Shown here: positions 33,162 to 34,690 of the stretch, piece after piece | How positions within the stretch are numbered: position 1 is the first letter of the stretch | How the letters are laid out: each line of letters opens with the position of its first letter | Assembly: GCA_029939535.1 (NCBI GenBank) | Contig: JAOZST010000016.1 | Span: 1-34,690, forward strand | Origin: NBML01 sp029939535 | GTDB taxonomy: Bacteria; Desulfobacterota; Desulfobacteria; Desulfobacterales; Desulfobacteraceae | Length of the DNA: 34,690 bases | Reading direction: 5' to 3' | The notes under the pieces: model-generated | Databases searched by the model: none | What the model was told of the DNA's origin: nothing | Seen by the model: the letters and a program-made list of their open reading frames with translations, nothing else | Translations under genes and position numbers: made by a program

Positions 33162-33216
33162 GCCGGGTCAGATCAGTGTCTGGATCTTCCAGTCTATATT
33201 CAGGTGCATGGCAGGT
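33162..33216. repeat. 55-nt duplicate, right flank of the gap
   Basis: Exact copy of 33007-33061 beginning at the first base after the Ns. Collapsing the two copies joins the cytochrome reading frame without a break (CSTCHAPEYRL through LTRRLLRGNGHEK). Confidence 0.95.
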
Positions 33217-33810
33217 GCTGCAAGTGATATCCACCTGGTCTTCCTGATGCTGGTATACTTTGTTGTCACCCATGATCCCTTTTTCCGATTTCACCCAGCT
33301 GGGGATACCTGGGACGCCATAAATGACAACCCCCGCACATCTTGCGATAGTGATCCAGGGCCATACTTCGGCCAGTCGGTTGTGCTGTAAGCTGACGGAC
33401 ATTTTGAACCGATTCTGCATCGTTGTGGGGCCAGAGATTCTGCATCACGGAAAGAATACCTTGATTGGTTGCCATGAGGCTTTTTTTGACTCGTCCTGGC
33501 AGATCGGGATGACACTGGGGCTGTCCACAGGTTTTTTGTGCAACCTGTAAACTCCCCGGATTTCTTATCAACCCCAGATGGGCCTTTGTTTTATCCCGGG
33601 CAAACGGGTTGCCCATATGACATACTGCGCAACCCATCACGGCCACAGGATGAGACGCTGAAGGATCAATATTTGTCTCATGACACAGGGCACATCCATC
33701 CGGAGACCCGGGGGGTATTTTGTCTCGAATCACCTCATGTAAAAAAAGCAAGGTAACTATAATCATCAGCAGAAACAAGGAAATAAGGTGACGTGATTTC
33801 TGACCTGGTT

Positions 33811-34446
33811 TCATCCGGATATACCTGCCAATATGGGTAAGAGGAACCACGCTATACACAGGACAATCAAATGAATAACCCAAAGGATACCAGTCAAAAT
33901 CCAGAGCCGGCGAAAAGATGAAACCAAAGGGAATGCCAGAGCAAGCATTAGCAATATGGGTGTCACCGGCCAAAGGATACCTACTATTAAAGGTGATCCA
34001 TAGCGCAGGAGTAATTGGATGCCATGGAAAAACCAGGGGCCGGTAATGCCTGCTATCTCAGCTCTGGGCGGGATATCAGGCGGAAGTTGATAGAAGAACG
34101 TCAGCATGCCCAGAATAACCAGCAGCCAAAGACCCAACCCACTCTCAGGAAAAAGCCGCCGACGGTGGCCGCCAAGAAGAAAGATGACGAGAAGCGGCAA
34201 GGTAACGATGTGATGAAGATAGGGACGAAGAAAAAAATCTTCACCGGGTTTTAGCAGCAACAGGGCCAGGCCTGATCCAATAATAGGAATTTCCCGGGCA
34301 AGATTGACCATTACTTCACCGGCAAAAATGCCTTCTTTATTCCCTTTGTACGAGAATAAGGTAAAAATGTCTATCCAACTCCAGCCAACCTGTAGCAACC
34401 GAACTACAGAGTTACCCAGTTGGGGAATAAAGCCCATATTTACCAT
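33811..34446 (-). CDS. Cytochrome b-like membrane protein, N-terminally truncated
   Basis: This 211-residue polytopic protein has several hydrophobic helices. The segment FLRPYLHHIVTLPLLVIFLL, then GGHRRR gives H79-x14-H94, the spacing of the second haem-ligand pair (helix D) of cytochrome b/b6. The first pair (helix B, H-x13-H) and helices A-B are missing: upstream the sequence is already the helicase gene. No Shine-Dalgarno precedes the ATG at 34446. The next gene, a multihaem cytochrome c, overlaps by ATGA, so together they look like part of a menaquinol-cytochrome c oxidoreductase. Probably non-functional as it stands. Confidence 0.65.
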   Translation of the reverse strand: MVNMGFIPQLGNSVVRLLQVGWSWIDIFTLFSYKGNKEGIFAGEVMVNLAREIPIIGSGLALLLLKPGEDFFLRPYLHHIVTLPLLVIFLLGGHRRRLFPESGLGLWLLVILGMLTFFYQLPPDIPPRAEIAGITGPWFFHGIQLLLRYGSPLIVGILWPVTPILLMLALAFPLVSSFRRLWILTGILWVIHLIVLCIAWFLLPILAGISG

Positions 34447-34462
34447 TTAAATAATGATAACA

Positions 34463-34690
34463 TCAATAGGAGAAGTGAAAAACAGCCTTTTGTTTCCGGC
34501 AATGGGATAATAATTTTTTAAAACAGCTGTTTTTCTCCAGCATGGCTTCAGAATCAGGTATGACAGAAAAAAAAGCCCTGCTTCCAATAATAATCAATTT
34601 TGTTTTTGCCCTGGTCATTGCAACATTAAGGCGGTTGGGACTGTTTAAAAAATCGCTCAGCAGATGATCCGGGTCAGAAGAGGTGATCCC
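34463..34690 (-). CDS. SF1 DNA/RNA helicase (Upf1/Dna2-like), C-terminal end (partial)
   Basis: Only the last 75 codons are in the window; the gene continues past 34690. The motif NRLNVAMTRAKTKLIIIGS is the conserved motif VI region of Upf1/Dna2-like superfamily 1 helicases, followed by a typical short tail. The last codons (HFSY, stop) lie outside the 45-bp repeat and differ from the detached copy at 32040, which ends HFP. This suggests that the present C-terminus was altered when the cytochrome cassette came to lie downstream. Confidence 0.85.
   Translation of the reverse strand, partial: GITSSDPDHLLSDFLNSPNRLNVAMTRAKTKLIIIGSRAFFSVIPDSEAMLEKNSCFKKLLSHCRKQKAVFHFSY
34476..34520. repeat. 45-bp direct repeat, right copy
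   Basis: This copy lies inside the 3' end of the helicase gene and is in frame with it (KKLLSHCRKQKAVFH). It matches 32040-32084 at 44 of 45 bases in the same orientation. The cytochrome b start lies 30 nt beyond its inner edge. Confidence 0.9.

Larger units (their letters stand above)
32177..33814 (-). pseudogene. Octahaem cytochrome c, interrupted by a frameshift and an assembly gap
   Basis: From ATG 33814 (ATGA overlap with the cytochrome b gene) the protein has a membrane anchor or signal segment (HLISLFLLMIIVTLLFL). Haem sites follow: CALCH, CAVCH, CGQPQCH (CX4CH) and CGGCH. The frame then meets a stop at 33266-33268. Another frame continues with CSTCH, and across the N gap come CYGCH, CEECH and CVPCH to the stop at 32177. 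Removing the gap with one copy of its 55-nt flank, plus one base near the A5G3 run at about 33290, restores a single frame of 493 residues with eight haem sites. Probably periplasmic electron transfer; may be intact in reality. Confidence 0.75.

Noticed and set aside
33266..33268. TGA in the cytochrome frame as a selenocysteine codon, suggested by the presence of selA
   Set aside because: Reading through it gives no cytochrome sequence and soon stops, whereas the adjacent frame continues with CSTCH; a frameshift explains it better.
33815..33973. A 53-residue N-terminal extension of the cytochrome c
   Set aside because: It is an out-of-frame reading of the cytochrome b 3' end; the ATG at 33814 overlaps the cytochrome b stop as ATGA and is followed by a proper membrane segment.

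Overview
The window reads as chromosome from a moderately AT-rich Desulfobacterota bacterium, most likely a Desulfobacteraceae or Desulfobacula-type sulfate reducer. This rests on overall protein flavour, a selenocysteine pathway gene, multihaem cytochromes and many GGDEF/HDOD signalling proteins. No similarity search could be run, so the taxonomy is inference.

Region 1 (2-13969, + strand) is one long translation and transcription cluster. It holds the end of tuf, the S10 genes (rpsJ to rpsQ), the spc genes (rplN to secY), infA and rpmJ, then the alpha genes (rpsM, rpsK, rpsD, rpoA, rplQ), closed by a hairpin terminator. Gene order is classical except that adk and map are absent between secY and infA. 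Five 30S-protein genes start with TTG, and a structured 110-nt spacer separates rplC from rplD.

Region 2 (13991-16362) has a DUF484/GAF-like-GGDEF diguanylate cyclase (-) divergent from an AI-2E-family permease (+).

Region 3 (16359-20140, - strand) is an operon behind a good promoter: an FmdB-type zinc ribbon, hemC, a cobA-hemD fusion and moaA. It covers early tetrapyrrole (sirohaem/corrinoid/haem) and molybdopterin synthesis.

Region 4 (20193-24232, - strand) is a tight operon of a CheD-HDOD fusion, selA, and a TPR protein with a degenerate GGDEF domain. This combination is the most unusual intact gene set in the window.

Region 5 (24388-30981) holds ilvH without ilvB, a second GGDEF protein, pyrF (+), and a - strand run of tag, nnr (NAD(P)HX repair), tsaE and lysC.

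Region 6 (31016-34690) is accessory. It contains a hicAB toxin-antitoxin pair with an operator-like promoter, a large hairpin, and a short cytochrome b/octahaem cytochrome c cassette bounded by 45-bp direct repeats. The right-hand repeat is the 3' end of an SF1 helicase gene that runs off the window. The cytochrome b is N-terminally truncated. The cytochrome c gene carries a frameshift and a 100-N gap whose two flanks are identical over exactly 55 nt, so the gap is almost certainly an unmerged assembly overlap.
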